From Streptomyces taklimakanensis (lineage in GTDB: Bacteria > Actinomycetota > Actinomycetes > Streptomycetales > Streptomycetaceae), in the NCBI RefSeq assembly GCF_009709575.1, contig NZ_WIXO01000001.1, positions 1,302,001-1,366,000 of the forward strand: 64,000 bases of DNA, in the 5' to 3' direction. The notes under the pieces are model-generated. The model was not told the DNA's origin. It did not search any database and saw nothing but the letters and a program-made list of their open reading frames with translations. Positions 18,888 through 28,434 of this stretch are shown piece after piece (positions within the stretch are counted from its first letter, which is position 1; every line of letters begins with the position of its first letter). A program made the translations under genes and the position numbers.

Positions 18888-19934
18888 TCAGTACCGGGGC
18901 TGTTCCCCGTGGTGGCCGGCCCCGAAGGGGGCGTCGTGGTCGCCGTACCCGGCGGCGCCGTCCCGGGGGTCCGGCGCGTTCGGGTCGTCCGGGGCGTCCG
19001 GGGCGTAGCCGTACGGTTCGTACCGTGGCTCGGCGCCGCGCTGTTGCGGCACCCACGCCCCGTCGGTCGGGACCTGTCCGGCGTACGGGTCGGTGGTGTA
19101 CCCGGCGGCGTACCCGGTGTACTCGGTGTACTCGGCGTACCCGGTGGTGTAGGCGGTGCCGTAGCCGTCGGAGGAGTGGGAGGGGTCGGTGGCGTACCCC
19201 TGGACGCCCTGGGCCGTGTCCCCCGCGTAGGGGTCGGCGGAGGGGCCGGTGGCGTACCCGTGGTCGTAGGAGTACCCGTACCCGTACTCGTCGCCGCGGC
19301 CGTGGTCGGGGGAGTCGGAGTAACCGGGGTGACCGGTGTCCGCGTACCCCTCGCCCCCGGCGTACCCCTCGGTTCCCGCGTACCCCTCGGTTTCCGCGTA
19401 CGCGTCGGTTCCCGCGTACGCGTCGGCCTCGGGCCGGTCCGACCCGGGCCGCTCCTCGTGGGGGGCGTCCTCCCGCCGGTAGACGCCGTAGCCGCCGGTG
19501 TCGTCCGGCAGCGGCTCGGGCCGATAGGCGTGGAGCTCGTCCCCCTCCCGGGGGGCGGGGATCTCGGACTCCCGGGCCTCGGGGGCGTGGACCTCCAGCC
19601 CGGAGACCTCCAGGCTCGGTTCGGCGTCACCGGGCCGCACGGGCCGCCCCTCCCGACGGCGCCTGCTGTTGCCGGGCATGCCGCCCAGCGCCCAGCCCGC
19701 GGTGAAGCCGCGCCGGTAGGAGAGCGTCACGAAGGTCTGGCCGACGGCGAAGGCCGCGGCGCCCACCGAGATCACCACCACCGACGAGAACACCACCACG
19801 CCGACGACCACCGCGGCGAAACCGCCGAAGGCCAGCAACCTCCAGCGCAGCCGCGCCTTGTACTGCAACAACACCTCGGCCAGCAGCCACACCGCGACGG
19901 CTCCGAACGCGATGTAGAGGAGCGTCCACCCCAC
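18888..19934 (-). CDS. Membrane protein with Tyr/Gly/Asp-rich repeat tail
   Basis: 348 residues. The first 85 contain three hydrophobic helices (about 3-20, 34-52 and 56-72); the remaining 260 residues are hydrophilic and rich in Tyr, Gly, Asp, Thr and Pro. Hexapeptide-like repeats of the form YAGTEG/YAETEG occur in the middle. I do not recognise a named domain; similar membrane proteins follow metF in streptomycetes. GTG start with GGAGG 6 nt upstream. It lies 21 bases after metF on the same strand, so is probably co-transcribed. The tail looks intrinsically disordered and cytoplasmic. Confidence 0.85.
   Translation of the reverse strand: MGWTLLYIAFGAVAVWLLAEVLLQYKARLRWRLLAFGGFAAVVVGVVVFSSVVVISVGAAAFAVGQTFVTLSYRRGFTAGWALGGMPGNSRRRREGRPVRPGDAEPSLEVSGLEVHAPEARESEIPAPREGDELHAYRPEPLPDDTGGYGVYRREDAPHEERPGSDRPEADAYAGTDAYAETEGYAGTEGYAGGEGYADTGHPGYSDSPDHGRGDEYGYGYSYDHGYATGPSADPYAGDTAQGVQGYATDPSHSSDGYGTAYTTGYAEYTEYTGYAAGYTTDPYAGQVPTDGAWVPQQRGAEPRYEPYGYAPDAPDDPNAPDPRDGAAGYGDHDAPFGAGHHGEQPRY
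19343..19432. repeat. Five tandem 18-bp repeats within the Tyr-rich protein gene
   Basis: CGTACCCCTCGGTTCCCG-like units occur five times head to tail, diverging mainly at positions 6-8 and 12-17. On the minus strand they encode the six-residue YAxTEG/YAxTDA repeats. Copy number is likely to vary between strains. Confidence 0.75.
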
Positions 19935-19955
19935 GTACGTCCTCCCCCACCCGTC

Positions 19956-20873
19956 CTAGCCTCGCCGGTGCAGGCCCAGGTTCTCGTAGATCTCCAGCGT
20001 CGCCGTGGAGTGGTTGAGGGTGATGAAGTGGAGTCCGGGGACACCCTCCGCCATCAGCCTCGCGCACAGCTCCGTGGCGTACTCGATGCCCAATGAGCGT
20101 ACAGCGGCCGGATCGTGCTCGACCGCGAGGATGCGTTCGGCCAGGTCCGGCGGGAAGGTCGCGTTGCTGAGCTTGGCGAACCTCTCGATCTGCCGCACGT
20201 TCGTGACGGGCATGATCTCCGGGATGATCGGGGTGTCGCAACCCGCCGCGGCCACCCGGTCCCGCAGGCGCAGGTAGTCGTCGGCGTAGAAGAACATCTG
20301 CGTGATGGCGTAGTCGGCGCCGGCGCGGCATTTGGCCACGAAGTGCCGGATGTCGCTCTCCCAGTCGGTGGAGCGCGGGTGCATCTCGGGGAAGGCCGCC
20401 ACGCCGACGCAGAAGTCCCCCGACTCCTTGATCAGCCGGACGAGTTCGGCGGCGTAGGTGATGCCCTGCGGGTGGGGCGTCCACTCCCCCGTCGGGTCAC
20501 CGGGCGGGTCGCCCCGGACCGCGAACATGTTGCGGATTCCGGCGTCGGCGTACTGGCCGATGACGTTGCGCAGTTCGGCGATGGAGTGGTCCACCGCGGT
20601 GAGGTGGGCGACGGGGGTGAGGGTGGTCTCCGTGGCGATCCGCTCGGTGGCTCGTACGGTGCCTTCCCGGGAGGAGCCCCCGGCGCCGTAGGTGACCGAC
20701 ACGAAGGTGGGGGCGACGGCCTCCACTCGACGGATGGCGTTCCAGAGGGTGCGTTCGCCCCTCTCGCTCTTGGGCGCGTAGAACTCGAAGGAGTACGAGT
20801 GCTCGCCGGAGGCGAGCAGCTCACGGACGGTGGGCGCGTGATCCGTCCTGGTGGAAGGGGTACCGAGGGCCAT
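19956..20873 (-). CDS. metF: Methylenetetrahydrofolate reductase
   Basis: MetF reduces 5,10-methylene-THF to 5-methyl-THF for methionine synthesis, using FAD and NAD(P)H. The 305-residue TIM-barrel protein has SFEFYAPKS near 28-36, [15 protein letters not shown] near 57-71, and the folate/FAD-site stretches VRGDPPGDP and [14 protein letters not shown]. No Shine-Dalgarno is visible; TAGCCT lies 6 nt before the ATG on the minus strand, so the message may be leaderless. No cobalamin or SAM riboswitch is visible upstream. A membrane-protein gene follows 21 bases downstream. Confidence 0.96.
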   Translation of the reverse strand: MALGTPSTRTDHAPTVRELLASGEHSYSFEFYAPKSERGERTLWNAIRRVEAVAPTFVSVTYGAGGSSREGTVRATERIATETTLTPVAHLTAVDHSIAELRNVIGQYADAGIRNMFAVRGDPPGDPTGEWTPHPQGITYAAELVRLIKESGDFCVGVAAFPEMHPRSTDWESDIRHFVAKCRAGADYAITQMFFYADDYLRLRDRVAAAGCDTPIIPEIMPVTNVRQIERFAKLSNATFPPDLAERILAVEHDPAAVRSLGIEYATELCARLMAEGVPGLHFITLNHSTATLEIYENLGLHRRG

Positions 20874-20943
20874 GGGGGCAGGCTAACCACGAGGAGGCCC
20901 CGCAACCGCTTCCACGAGGGCTTTTGTCTGTTTGGCCCGACTG

Positions 20944-20962
20944 CTGTCCAGTAGGTGGACAG
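20944..20962. other. Small inverted repeat between thiE and metF
   Basis: CTGTCCA and TGGACAG form a 7-bp stem with a 5-nt loop, about 66 bases past the thiE stop and 70 bases before metF. It could be a weak terminator for thiE or an operator for metF; sequence cannot tell which. Confidence 0.3.
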
Positions 20963-21027
20963 CCGGACCCGGAACCGGCCGAGGGCGTCCGGCGCGCCAC
21001 CGGGGCGGCCCGGCGGTCGGCCGCCCC

Positions 21028-21675
21028 CTACGCCGAGCGCAGCCGCTCCGCCAGTTCCGCCGCGGCGGCCTCCGGGTCGTCCGCCTCGGTGATCGCACGG
21101 ACCACCACCACCCGCCGCGCCCCGGCCCGCAGCACCTCGTCCAGGTTGGAGGTGTCGATCCCGCCGATGGCGAACCACGGTCGTCGCGGCGCGCGCGCGG
21201 CGGCGTACCGCACCAGCGGCAGTCCGGGGGCGGGGCGACCGGGCTTGGTGGGGGTGGGCCAGCAGGGTCCGGTGCAGAAGTAGTCGACGCCGGGCTCGGT
21301 CAGCGCCGCGTCCACCTCGGTCTCGCTGTGGGTGGAGCGGCCGATCAGGATGTCGTCGCCCAGGATCGCGCGGGCGGCGGGCACCGGCAGGTCGCCCTGG
21401 CCCAGGTGGAGCACCTCCGACCCGGCCGCGTGGGCGACGTCCGCGCGGTCGTTGACGGCCAGCAGCTTCCCGTGCCGGCGGCAGGCGTCGGCGAGGACGG
21501 CCAGGTGCTCCAGCTCCTCGCCGGCCTCCATGCCCTTGTCGCGCAGTTGCACGATGTCCACCCCGCCGGACAGCGCCGCGTCCAGGAACTCGGGCAGGTC
21601 GCCGCGGTCCTTGCGCGCGTCCGTGCACAGGTACAGGCGCGCGTCGTCGAGCCGCTCTCGTGCGGTGGCCGTCAT
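21028..21675 (-). CDS. thiE: Thiamine-phosphate synthase
   Basis: ThiE couples HMP-pyrophosphate and thiazole phosphate to give thiamin monophosphate. The 215-residue product has [14 protein letters not shown], then [10 protein letters not shown] (the pyrophosphate-binding QLR-K motif), [21 protein letters not shown] and the phosphate-binding FAIGGID stretch. The ATG at 21673-21675 is the best start, with GGGGGAG about 12 nt upstream; the longer frame to 21720 adds unconserved residues. No TPP riboswitch precedes it, unlike the thiO operon on the other strand. Confidence 0.95.
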   Translation of the reverse strand: MTATARERLDDARLYLCTDARKDRGDLPEFLDAALSGGVDIVQLRDKGMEAGEELEHLAVLADACRRHGKLLAVNDRADVAHAAGSEVLHLGQGDLPVPAARAILGDDILIGRSTHSETEVDAALTEPGVDYFCTGPCWPTPTKPGRPAPGLPLVRYAAARAPRRPWFAIGGIDTSNLDEVLRAGARRVVVVRAITEADDPEAAAAELAERLRSA

Positions 21676-21781
21676 GCGGGTCTCGCTCCCCCGGATCGGG
21701 CGTCCGCGGCGGGCCCGCACGTCGGTGTGTCGTGCGGTGGTTCCGTCGTGCTGTTCGGCCCGGCCGTGCCGGACGCCCGGC

Positions 21782-22147
21782 TCAGACGGCCAGCGCCTGG
21801 GCCCGTCGCTTCACCTCGGTGCCGCGGTTCTCCCGCAGCGCCTGCGCCGGGGTGCCGGGCAGGGAGTCGTCGGGCGTGAACAGCCACTCCAGCATCTCCT
21901 CGTCGCTGAAGCCGTCGTCCCTGAGCAGAGTGATCGTCCCGGACAGCCCCTTCACGATGCGGCCGTCGCCGATGAAGTCGGCGGGCACCTGGAGCACCCT
22001 GTTCTCACCCCGGCGCACCGCGATGAGCTGTCCCTCCTTGACGAGCTGCCGTACGCGCGTCACCTCGACGCCGAGCCTCTCGGCGACGTCGGGGAGGGTG
22101 AGCCAGGCCGGGACGAGAGCATCGGTCTTCGCGTCAATCTCGTTCAC
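21782..22147 (-). CDS. Rv2175c-family DNA-binding protein
   Basis: 121 residues with a winged/MerR-like helix-turn-helix ([20 protein letters not shown], about 15-34) and a C-terminal [20 protein letters not shown] segment. These match the actinobacterial Rv2175c family; the M. tuberculosis member is a DNA-binding substrate of the PknL kinase. The real start is the GTG at 22145-22147; the ribosome binding site is distant (GGAGG about 15 nt). The gene lies 32 bases after the FAD reductase gene and 106 before thiE on the same strand. Whether the PASTA kinase at 26134 phosphorylates it is an open inference. Confidence 0.85.
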   Translation of the reverse strand: MNEIDAKTDALVPAWLTLPDVAERLGVEVTRVRQLVKEGQLIAVRRGENRVLQVPADFIGDGRIVKGLSGTITLLRDDGFSDEEMLEWLFTPDDSLPGTPAQALRENRGTEVKRRAQALAV

Positions 22148-22179
22148 GGCACAAGCCTGCCACCTCCCACCGACAGCCA

Positions 22180-23421
22180 CTAGCGCACGGCGCTCTTCAG
22201 GGGGACGGACGGGTCGGCGACACGTGCCGGATCCAACGTCGCGGCGCGTTCGATCAGTTTCCGCCCCTGGGTCAGGTCGCGCGGCCGCCCCACCGCCAGC
22301 ACGGCGTTCAGCACCCCCTCGCGCAGCCAGCACACCGACCACGACGCGTCCCCGGGGTCGCCGCGCCACAGCGGCTCGTCGCCGTCGTCGTGGTGGCCCG
22401 CGTACTGCACGAAGCGGCCGAACTGTTCGGACCAGAAGTACGGCACCGGGTCGTACGGCGGGGTCTCGGCCTCGCCCGCCACCAGCACCGAGGCGATCGT
22501 GCGCGGCCCCTGGAGGGCGTTGTCCCAGTGGTGCACCGACAGCCGGCGGCCGTAGCGGGCCGAGGGGAAGGAGGCGCAGTCGCCGACGGCGTACACGTCG
22601 GGGACGGAGGTGCGCAGCCGGTCGTCGGCGAGGACGGCCCCGTCCTCGCCCAGCGCCACCGGGGAGCCGGTCAGCCAGCCGGTGGCCGGGCGGGCGCCGA
22701 TCCCGACGACGACGCCCCCGGCGCGGAGCACCGCGCCGTCGGAGAGCTCCACCTCGACGCGGCCGCGGTCCGCGGGGCGCACGGCGGTGACGGCGCGCCC
22801 GGTGAGCAGCTCGGCGCCCGCCTCCCGGTACCAGTGGCGCATGGGGGCCGCGACCTCGGGCGGCAGCACTCCGGCCAGCGGCCGGTCGGCGGCCTCGACC
22901 ACGGTGACCCGACAGCCCGCCTCGCGGGCGGCGGTGGCGAACTCCGCGCCGATCCAGCCCGCGCCGACCACCACCACGTCCCGCCGTTCGGCGAGCACCG
23001 GCCGCAGCAGGTGGACGTCGTCGAGCGTGCGCAGCAGGTGCACCCCGGGCACGCCCCCGCCGCCGGGCAGCGACACCGGCTCGGCGCCGGTGGCCAGGAC
23101 CAGCCGGTCGTAGGGCACCGGCCCGCTCGCGGTGTCCACCTCCCGGTCGGCGGCCCGCAGGCCCGTGACGGTCACGCCCAGGCGCAGGTCCACGTCGAGG
23201 GCGTCGAAGTCGACGTCGAAGGCCGACCCGGCGGCCCCGCCCGTCAGCACGGCCTTGGACAGCGGCGGACGGTCGTACGGCCGGTGGGGCTCGGCACCGA
23301 CCAGGACGATCCGTCCCGTCCAGCCCCGCTCGCGCAGTCGCACGGCGGTCTGCACCCCGGCCATCCCGGCACCGACGACGAGGACCCGTTCTCCGCTCCG
23401 CTGTTCGGTTCGCACGTTCAC
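22180..23421 (-). CDS. FAD-dependent ferredoxin-reductase-like oxidoreductase
   Basis: 413 residues with two nucleotide-binding motifs: VLVVGAGMAGVQTA (FAD, about 14-27) and VVVVGAGWIGAEFA (NAD(P)H, about 150-163). RPYDRPPLSK and VYAVGDCASF are typical of ferredoxin/rubredoxin and monooxygenase reductases, and the C-terminus resembles the Reductase_C domain. No ferredoxin or P450 gene is adjacent, so the electron acceptor is unknown. The GTG at 23419-23421 has TACAGT 6 nt upstream and no Shine-Dalgarno, suggesting a leaderless transcript. It diverges from the TPP-riboswitch-controlled thiO operon. Confidence 0.88.
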   Translation of the reverse strand: MNVRTEQRSGERVLVVGAGMAGVQTAVRLRERGWTGRIVLVGAEPHRPYDRPPLSKAVLTGGAAGSAFDVDFDALDVDLRLGVTVTGLRAADREVDTASGPVPYDRLVLATGAEPVSLPGGGGVPGVHLLRTLDDVHLLRPVLAERRDVVVVGAGWIGAEFATAAREAGCRVTVVEAADRPLAGVLPPEVAAPMRHWYREAGAELLTGRAVTAVRPADRGRVEVELSDGAVLRAGGVVVGIGARPATGWLTGSPVALGEDGAVLADDRLRTSVPDVYAVGDCASFPSARYGRRLSVHHWDNALQGPRTIASVLVAGEAETPPYDPVPYFWSEQFGRFVQYAGHHDDGDEPLWRGDPGDASWSVCWLREGVLNAVLAVGRPRDLTQGRKLIERAATLDPARVADPSVPLKSAVR

Positions 23422-23626
23422 CCGATCACTGTAGGAGGTCGACGGGCCGGGCGGAGCCGCACACCGGAACTCCGCCCCGGCCACCGGCTCCCCGCGCGGT
23501 TGTGCCGGGCTCCCCTTCATCCCCGCCGGGCGCGGGGCTAGGCTGGCGGCAGTTCGGACGGCGGCACCACGACCGGGACCACGGCGGGTCCCGGCGGGAC
23601 CGTCGCCGGGCGCATCGAGCACGAGG

Positions 23627-23718
23627 ACTCGCGGGAGCCCGGCGCACCGGGCTGAGAGGGAGGCGTGCGCGGCCTCCGACCGTACGAACCTGATCCGGGT
23701 CATGCCGGCGAAGGGAGG
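23627..23718 (+). promoter_or_regulatory. TPP (thiamin pyrophosphate) riboswitch
   Basis: The leader contains the conserved thi-box blocks in order: ACTCGCGGGAGCCC, then GGGCTGAGAGGG (23650-23661), then CGAACCTGATCCGG (23684-23698) and GTCATGCCGGCGAAGGGAG (23699-23717). These correspond to the TPP aptamer's CUGAGA and ACCUGA-GCGAAGGGA core. It ends at the GGGAGGGG ribosome binding site of thiO, 10 nt before the ATG, so TPP binding probably blocks translation. TAGGCT at 23539-23544 may be the promoter -10. Confidence 0.95.
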
Positions 23719-23730
23719 GGCACGGCGCAC

Positions 23731-24876
23731 ATGCGTGTGGTGATCATCGGCGGCGGTGTCATCGGGCTGGTCACGGCCTGGCGGACGGCGCAGCGCGGAG
23801 CGGAGGTCACGGTCGTCGATCCGGAGCCGGGCGGCGGGGCCGCCCGGGTCGCGGCCGGGATGCTGGCGGCCGTCACGGAGCTGCACTACGGCGAGGAGGC
23901 CCTGCTCGCCCTCAACCTCGCCTCGGCGCGCCGCTATCCGGAGTTCGCGGCCGAGTTGCAGGAGGTGTCCGGGGCGGGGATCGGCTACCGCGCCTGCGGC
24001 ACCCTGGCCGTCGCCCTGGACGCCGACGACCGCGCCCACCTGCGGGAACTGCACGCGCTGCACCGCCGCTGCGGGTTGGACCCGACCTGGCTGACGGGCC
24101 GGGAGTGCCGGCGTCTGGAGCCGATGCTGGCCCCCGGGGTGCGCGGTGGGCTGCGGGTCGACGGCGACCACCAGGCCGACCCGAGACGGCTGACGGCCGC
24201 GCTGCTGACCGCCTGCGAGCGCACGGGCGTCGCCTTCGTGCGGCGGCGGGCCGAGCGGCTCGTCGTGACCGGCGACCGCGCGACCGGCGTGGTGTCGGCC
24301 GACGGGGCCGCGCTGGAGGCCGAGCGGGTGGTGCTGGCGGCGGGCAGCGAGAGCGGGCGGCTGGCGGGGGTGCCCGCGGAGGCGCTGCCGCCGGTCCGCC
24401 CGGTCAAGGGCCAGATCCTGCGGTTGCGCGTTCCGCCGGTGTACGCCCCGTTCCTCTCCCGCACCGTGCGGGCCGTGGTCCGCGGCGGCCACGTCTACCT
24501 GGTGCCGCGGGTGGACGGGGAGCTGGTGGTGGGCGCCACCAGCGAGGAACAGGGCTGGGACACCACGGTGACGGCGGGCGGCGTCTACGAGTTGCTGCGC
24601 GACGCCCACGAACTGGTGCCCGGCATCACCGAACTGCCGTTGGTGGAGACGCGCGCGGGCCTGCGCCCCGGCTCCCCCGACAACGCGCCGTTGTTGGGCC
24701 CGACCGCCCTGCCCGGTCTGTACCTGGCCACCGGCCACCACCGCAACGGGGTGCTGCTCGCGCCGGTCACCGGTGACGCCCTGGCCGAGGCGTTGACCAC
24801 CGGTGAACTCCCCGAGGAGGCGCGCCCGTTCACGCCCCGGCGCTTCTCCCGCCCTCTCCAGGAGGTCCACGCATGA
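23731..24876 (+). CDS. thiO: Glycine oxidase ThiO
   Basis: ThiO oxidises glycine to iminoglycine (dehydroglycine) for assembly of the thiamin thiazole. The 381 residues have the FAD fold VVIIGGGVIGLVTAWRTAQR (3-22), AARVAAGMLAAVTE near 37-50, and the C-terminal ETRAGLRPGSPDNAPLLGP and GHHRNGVLLAP stretches typical of DAO-family glycine oxidases. ATG 23731 follows the riboswitch and its GGGAGGGG site. The stop overlaps the thiS start (ATGA), so the two are coupled. This is the aerobic route, in contrast to ThiH. Confidence 0.96.
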   Translation: MRVVIIGGGVIGLVTAWRTAQRGAEVTVVDPEPGGGAARVAAGMLAAVTELHYGEEALLALNLASARRYPEFAAELQEVSGAGIGYRACGTLAVALDADDRAHLRELHALHRRCGLDPTWLTGRECRRLEPMLAPGVRGGLRVDGDHQADPRRLTAALLTACERTGVAFVRRRAERLVVTGDRATGVVSADGAALEAERVVLAAGSESGRLAGVPAEALPPVRPVKGQILRLRVPPVYAPFLSRTVRAVVRGGHVYLVPRVDGELVVGATSEEQGWDTTVTAGGVYELLRDAHELVPGITELPLVETRAGLRPGSPDNAPLLGPTALPGLYLATGHHRNGVLLAPVTGDALAEALTTGELPEEARPFTPRRFSRPLQEVHA

Positions 24877-25151
24877 CCACCCGCGCGTCCGCCGGCGCCG
24901 CCGACACCACCACGGACACCGCCAACGCCACCACCAGCGCCGCCGCCACCGTCACCGTCACCGTCAACGGGGAGCCGGCCGAGGTCGTGGCCGGGCTGAC
25001 CCTGGACCGGCTGGTGGCGTCCCTCACCTCCGCCGCCACGGGCGTCGCCGCGGCCGTCAACGAGACCGTGGTGCCGCGCGGGCAGTGGCCCACCACCGAA
25101 CTCGTCGACGGCGACCGCGTCGAGGTCCTGACCGCGGTCCAGGGAGGCTGA
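24873..25151 (+). CDS. thiS: Sulfur carrier protein ThiS with an N-terminal extension
   Basis: ThiS is a ubiquitin-fold carrier whose C-terminal Gly-Gly receives sulfur as a thiocarboxylate and passes it to ThiG. The ThiS domain is residues 26-92 (VTVTVNGEPAEV to VLTAVQGG). The first 25 residues, rich in Thr/Ala (ASAGAADTTTDTANATTSAA), are an extension; ThiS is normally about 66 residues. The ATG overlaps the thiO stop with an AGGAGG upstream, which supports this start. An internal start giving the normal length is not seen, as no ATG/GTG falls just before VTVTVNG. Confidence 0.93.
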   Translation: MTTRASAGAADTTTDTANATTSAAATVTVTVNGEPAEVVAGLTLDRLVASLTSAATGVAAAVNETVVPRGQWPTTELVDGDRVEVLTAVQGG

Positions 25152-25955
<804 letters not shown>

Positions 25956-25965
25956 GGCGCGGGCC

Positions 25966-25993
25966 GGAGGCCGCCGGGGCTCCGGCGGCCTCC
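25966..25993 (+). terminator. Terminator of the thiO-thiS-thiG operon
   Basis: GGAGGCCGCCGG and CCGGCGGCCTCC form a perfect 12-bp stem with a GGCT loop, 10 bases after the thiG stop, followed by a short pyrimidine run. Confidence 0.75.
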
Positions 25994-26133
25994 CCTTCCG
26001 CCCGGCCGGGCCCGGACGGCCGCCGCGTCGCGTCTCGTCCGGGCCGCGGTTCCGTCACCGTTCCGCCGCGATCCGGTGCGCCCGCGGTCGGTGCGGGCGG
26101 GGAGCGCGGACACCGGCTCGTAGACTCTGCGCC

Positions 26134-28122
26134 GTGGACACCACCCTTCGGGACCCGCTGATCGGGCACGTGCTGGACGGTCGGTACCGCGTGGAGGCGC
26201 GGATCGCCGTCGGCGGCATGGCCACGGTCTACCGTGCTCTGGACACCCGGCTGGACCGGGTGCTGGCCCTGAAGGTGATGCACCCCTCGCTCGTCGACGA
26301 CGCCTCCTTCGTCGACCGGTTCATCCGCGAGGCCAAGTCCGCCGCGCGGCTGGCCCACCCCAACGTGGTGGGGGTCTTCGACCAGGGCTCGGACGGCGGC
26401 TGTGTCTACCTGGCGATGGAGTACGTCGAGGGCTGCACCCTGCGCGACGTGCTGCGCGAGCGCGGGGCGCTCCAGCCCCGGGCCGCCCTGGACGTGCTGG
26501 AACCGGTGCTGGCCGCGCTGGGCGCCGCCCACCTGGCGGGGCTGGTGCACCGCGACGTGAAGCCGGAGAACGTCCTGATAGGGGACGACGGGCGGGTGAA
26601 GGTCGCCGACTTCGGCCTGGTGCGGGCCGTCGGCCAGCAGACCTCCGCCTCCACCGGTTCGGTGATGGGCACCGTCTCCTACCTGGCCCCCGAACAGATC
26701 GAGCACGGCGTCGCCGACGCCCGGGCCGACGTCTACGCCTGCGGCGTGGTGCTCTACGAGATGCTGACCGGATCCAAGCCGCACGCCGGCGGCACCCCGG
26801 CCCAGGTCCTCTACCAGCACCTCCAGGAGGACGTCCCGGCGCCGTCCGGGGCCGTCCCCGGCCTGCCGGCCGCGCTGGACGAACTGGTCGCCCGCTCCGC
26901 GGCCCGCGACCCCGAACGGCGTCCGGCCGACGCCGTGGAGCTGCTCGCCGAGGTCGGCGCCGTGCGGCGGTCGCTGACCGACGAGCAGTTGGACGCCCTT
27001 CCCCCCGCCGCCCGCGGCACGGACACGCCCCCCGGGGCCGAGGACCGCACCACCGTCCTCCCCCGCCGCGCGCCCACAGCCGGGAGCGCGGCGGACGAGG
27101 GTGGCCCGGAGCACACCAGTGTGTTGCCCACGCCCGTCGGAGAGCCGTCCGCGCCTCCCGGAGGGGCCGGCGGAACCGGAGGGACGGCCCCGCCCGAACC
27201 GGACGCCGACGGCCGCCGCGGCCGCCCGTTCCGCCGGCTTGGGTGGCGGCCGCGCCGACCGGTGCCGGCGTTGGTCGTCACCGTTCTGCTGGTGCTGGGC
27301 ACCGCGCTGGGCGTGTGGTACGTCAGCGCGGGGCAGTTCACCCGCACCCCCGGGGTGCTCGGCCTGACCGAGGCCGAGGCCAAGCGGGCCGTCGATCGGG
27401 CCGGGCTGGAGTGGCGGATCGCCCGCGAGCACAGCGAGACCGTGGAGCGGGGCCGGGTGGTCTCCACCGTTCCGGGGCGCGGCGAGCGCATCCGCGCCAA
27501 CGGCACGGTGACCATCACCGTCTCCCGGGGCCCGGAGCGGGTCGAGGTCCCCGACGTGACGGGCGACACGCTCGCCGACGCGCGTCGGAGGATCGGGGAC
27601 GCCGGGTTGGAGCCCGGCATGGTGACCAGGGAGTTCTCCGAGGACGTGGCGCGGGGCTCGGTGGTCCGCACCGATCCGGCGGCGGGCGAGGCGCGCCGCC
27701 CCGGCACGGCCGTGGCGTTCACGGTCTCCAAGGGAGCGCGGATCGAGGTTCCCGACGTCGTCGGGGAGGCCGAGGGCACCGCGCGGCAGCGGCTGACCGA
27801 GGCCGGGCTGACGGCCGAGGTGGCTCCGGAGCGGGTCTTCTCCCGGGAGGAGGCGGGCACGGTGGCCCGGCAGTCCCCCGGCGAGGGCTCGGTCGCGGCC
27901 GAGGGCGACACCGTCACGATCACCGTCTCCAAGGGGCCGGACATGGTCGCCGTCCCCGACGTGGAGGGGATGGGCGAGGACGAGGCCGTCAGGGCGTTGG
28001 AGGACGCGGACTTCGAGGTGAAGGTCCGCAGGGTCTTCTTCACCGGCACGGTCTTCGACCAGTCCGTCGACGGCGGCGAGCGGGCGCCGCGTGGTTCGAC
28101 GATCACCATCTGGGTGCGCTGA
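26134..28122 (+). CDS. PASTA-domain serine/threonine protein kinase (PknB type)
   Basis: A membrane sensor kinase of 662 residues. The kinase domain (about 17-275) has IAVGGMATVYRA, the ATP-binding Lys47, HRDVKPEN with catalytic Asp141 (139-146), DFG (159-161) and an activation loop ending GTVSYLAPEQ. An Ala/Pro/Gly-rich linker and one membrane helix (about 378-398) lead to four extracellular PASTA repeats (about 405-662), each with GxxExxAxxxL-type and VSxG spacing; these bind muropeptides or lipid II in other PknB kinases. TAGACT at 26121-26126 lies 7 nt before the GTG, suggesting a leaderless mRNA. Confidence 0.95.
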   Translation: MDTTLRDPLIGHVLDGRYRVEARIAVGGMATVYRALDTRLDRVLALKVMHPSLVDDASFVDRFIREAKSAARLAHPNVVGVFDQGSDGGCVYLAMEYVEGCTLRDVLRERGALQPRAALDVLEPVLAALGAAHLAGLVHRDVKPENVLIGDDGRVKVADFGLVRAVGQQTSASTGSVMGTVSYLAPEQIEHGVADARADVYACGVVLYEMLTGSKPHAGGTPAQVLYQHLQEDVPAPSGAVPGLPAALDELVARSAARDPERRPADAVELLAEVGAVRRSLTDEQLDALPPAARGTDTPPGAEDRTTVLPRRAPTAGSAADEGGPEHTSVLPTPVGEPSAPPGGAGGTGGTAPPEPDADGRRGRPFRRLGWRPRRPVPALVVTVLLVLGTALGVWYVSAGQFTRTPGVLGLTEAEAKRAVDRAGLEWRIAREHSETVERGRVVSTVPGRGERIRANGTVTITVSRGPERVEVPDVTGDTLADARRRIGDAGLEPGMVTREFSEDVARGSVVRTDPAAGEARRPGTAVAFTVSKGARIEVPDVVGEAEGTARQRLTEAGLTAEVAPERVFSREEAGTVARQSPGEGSVAAEGDTVTITVSKGPDMVAVPDVEGMGEDEAVRALEDADFEVKVRRVFFTGTVFDQSVDGGERAPRGSTITIWVR

Positions 28123-28434
28123 CCCGCTCACCGAGCGTTGCTTGAACGGGCATCCGTTGTGAGACGCCCCATAGGACCCGGATCACTTACGAAAGGGCAT
28201 AGTGGACATCGCGGCCGCCTGAGCGGCCGCGATGTCCGTTCGGGCACCCGGTGAACGGAGAAGCTACTACTTCGGGTAGTAAGTCATTCCTTTGTCCCCA
28301 TAAGTTCCGGCCGCTAACAATGCAGGAGTCGCCCAGCGCCGAGGAGCAGAACCCGGCGCAACCACCCGGCCCCCATGGCCGGCCCGGCCGGCCCGGCTCT
28401 GCGACGCAAGCGATCGGAAGAGGTTCCCCTCCCC
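28123..28434. other. Intergenic leader region before the SLT hydrolase
   Basis: About 310 bases. It holds the terminator at 28204-28237 and a small TACTAC/GTAGTA hairpin at 28265-28281. It also has a relatively A/T-rich stretch (28260-28320) that probably contains the promoter of the transglycosylase gene. The upstream in-frame ATG at 28375 has no ribosome binding site. I looked for a c-di-AMP riboswitch here, as these precede some Streptomyces cell-wall hydrolases, and saw no conserved block. Confidence 0.55.
28204..28237 (+). terminator. Strong hairpin after the PASTA kinase gene
   Basis: GGACATCGCGGCCGC and GCGGCCGCGATGTCC form a perfect 15-bp stem with a CTGA loop, followed by GTTCGGG. 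It lies 82 bases past the kinase stop. Confidence 0.75.

Noticed and set aside
19343..19432. Possible CRISPR-like array
   Set aside because: The 18-bp units are directly adjacent with no spacers, are in frame, and encode a peptide repeat; no cas genes are near.
28123..28434. c-di-AMP riboswitch before the SLT hydrolase
   Set aside because: I searched for the GAAxCCG, GGAGC and GGGGTGAAT blocks and saw none; only a terminator and a small hairpin are present.
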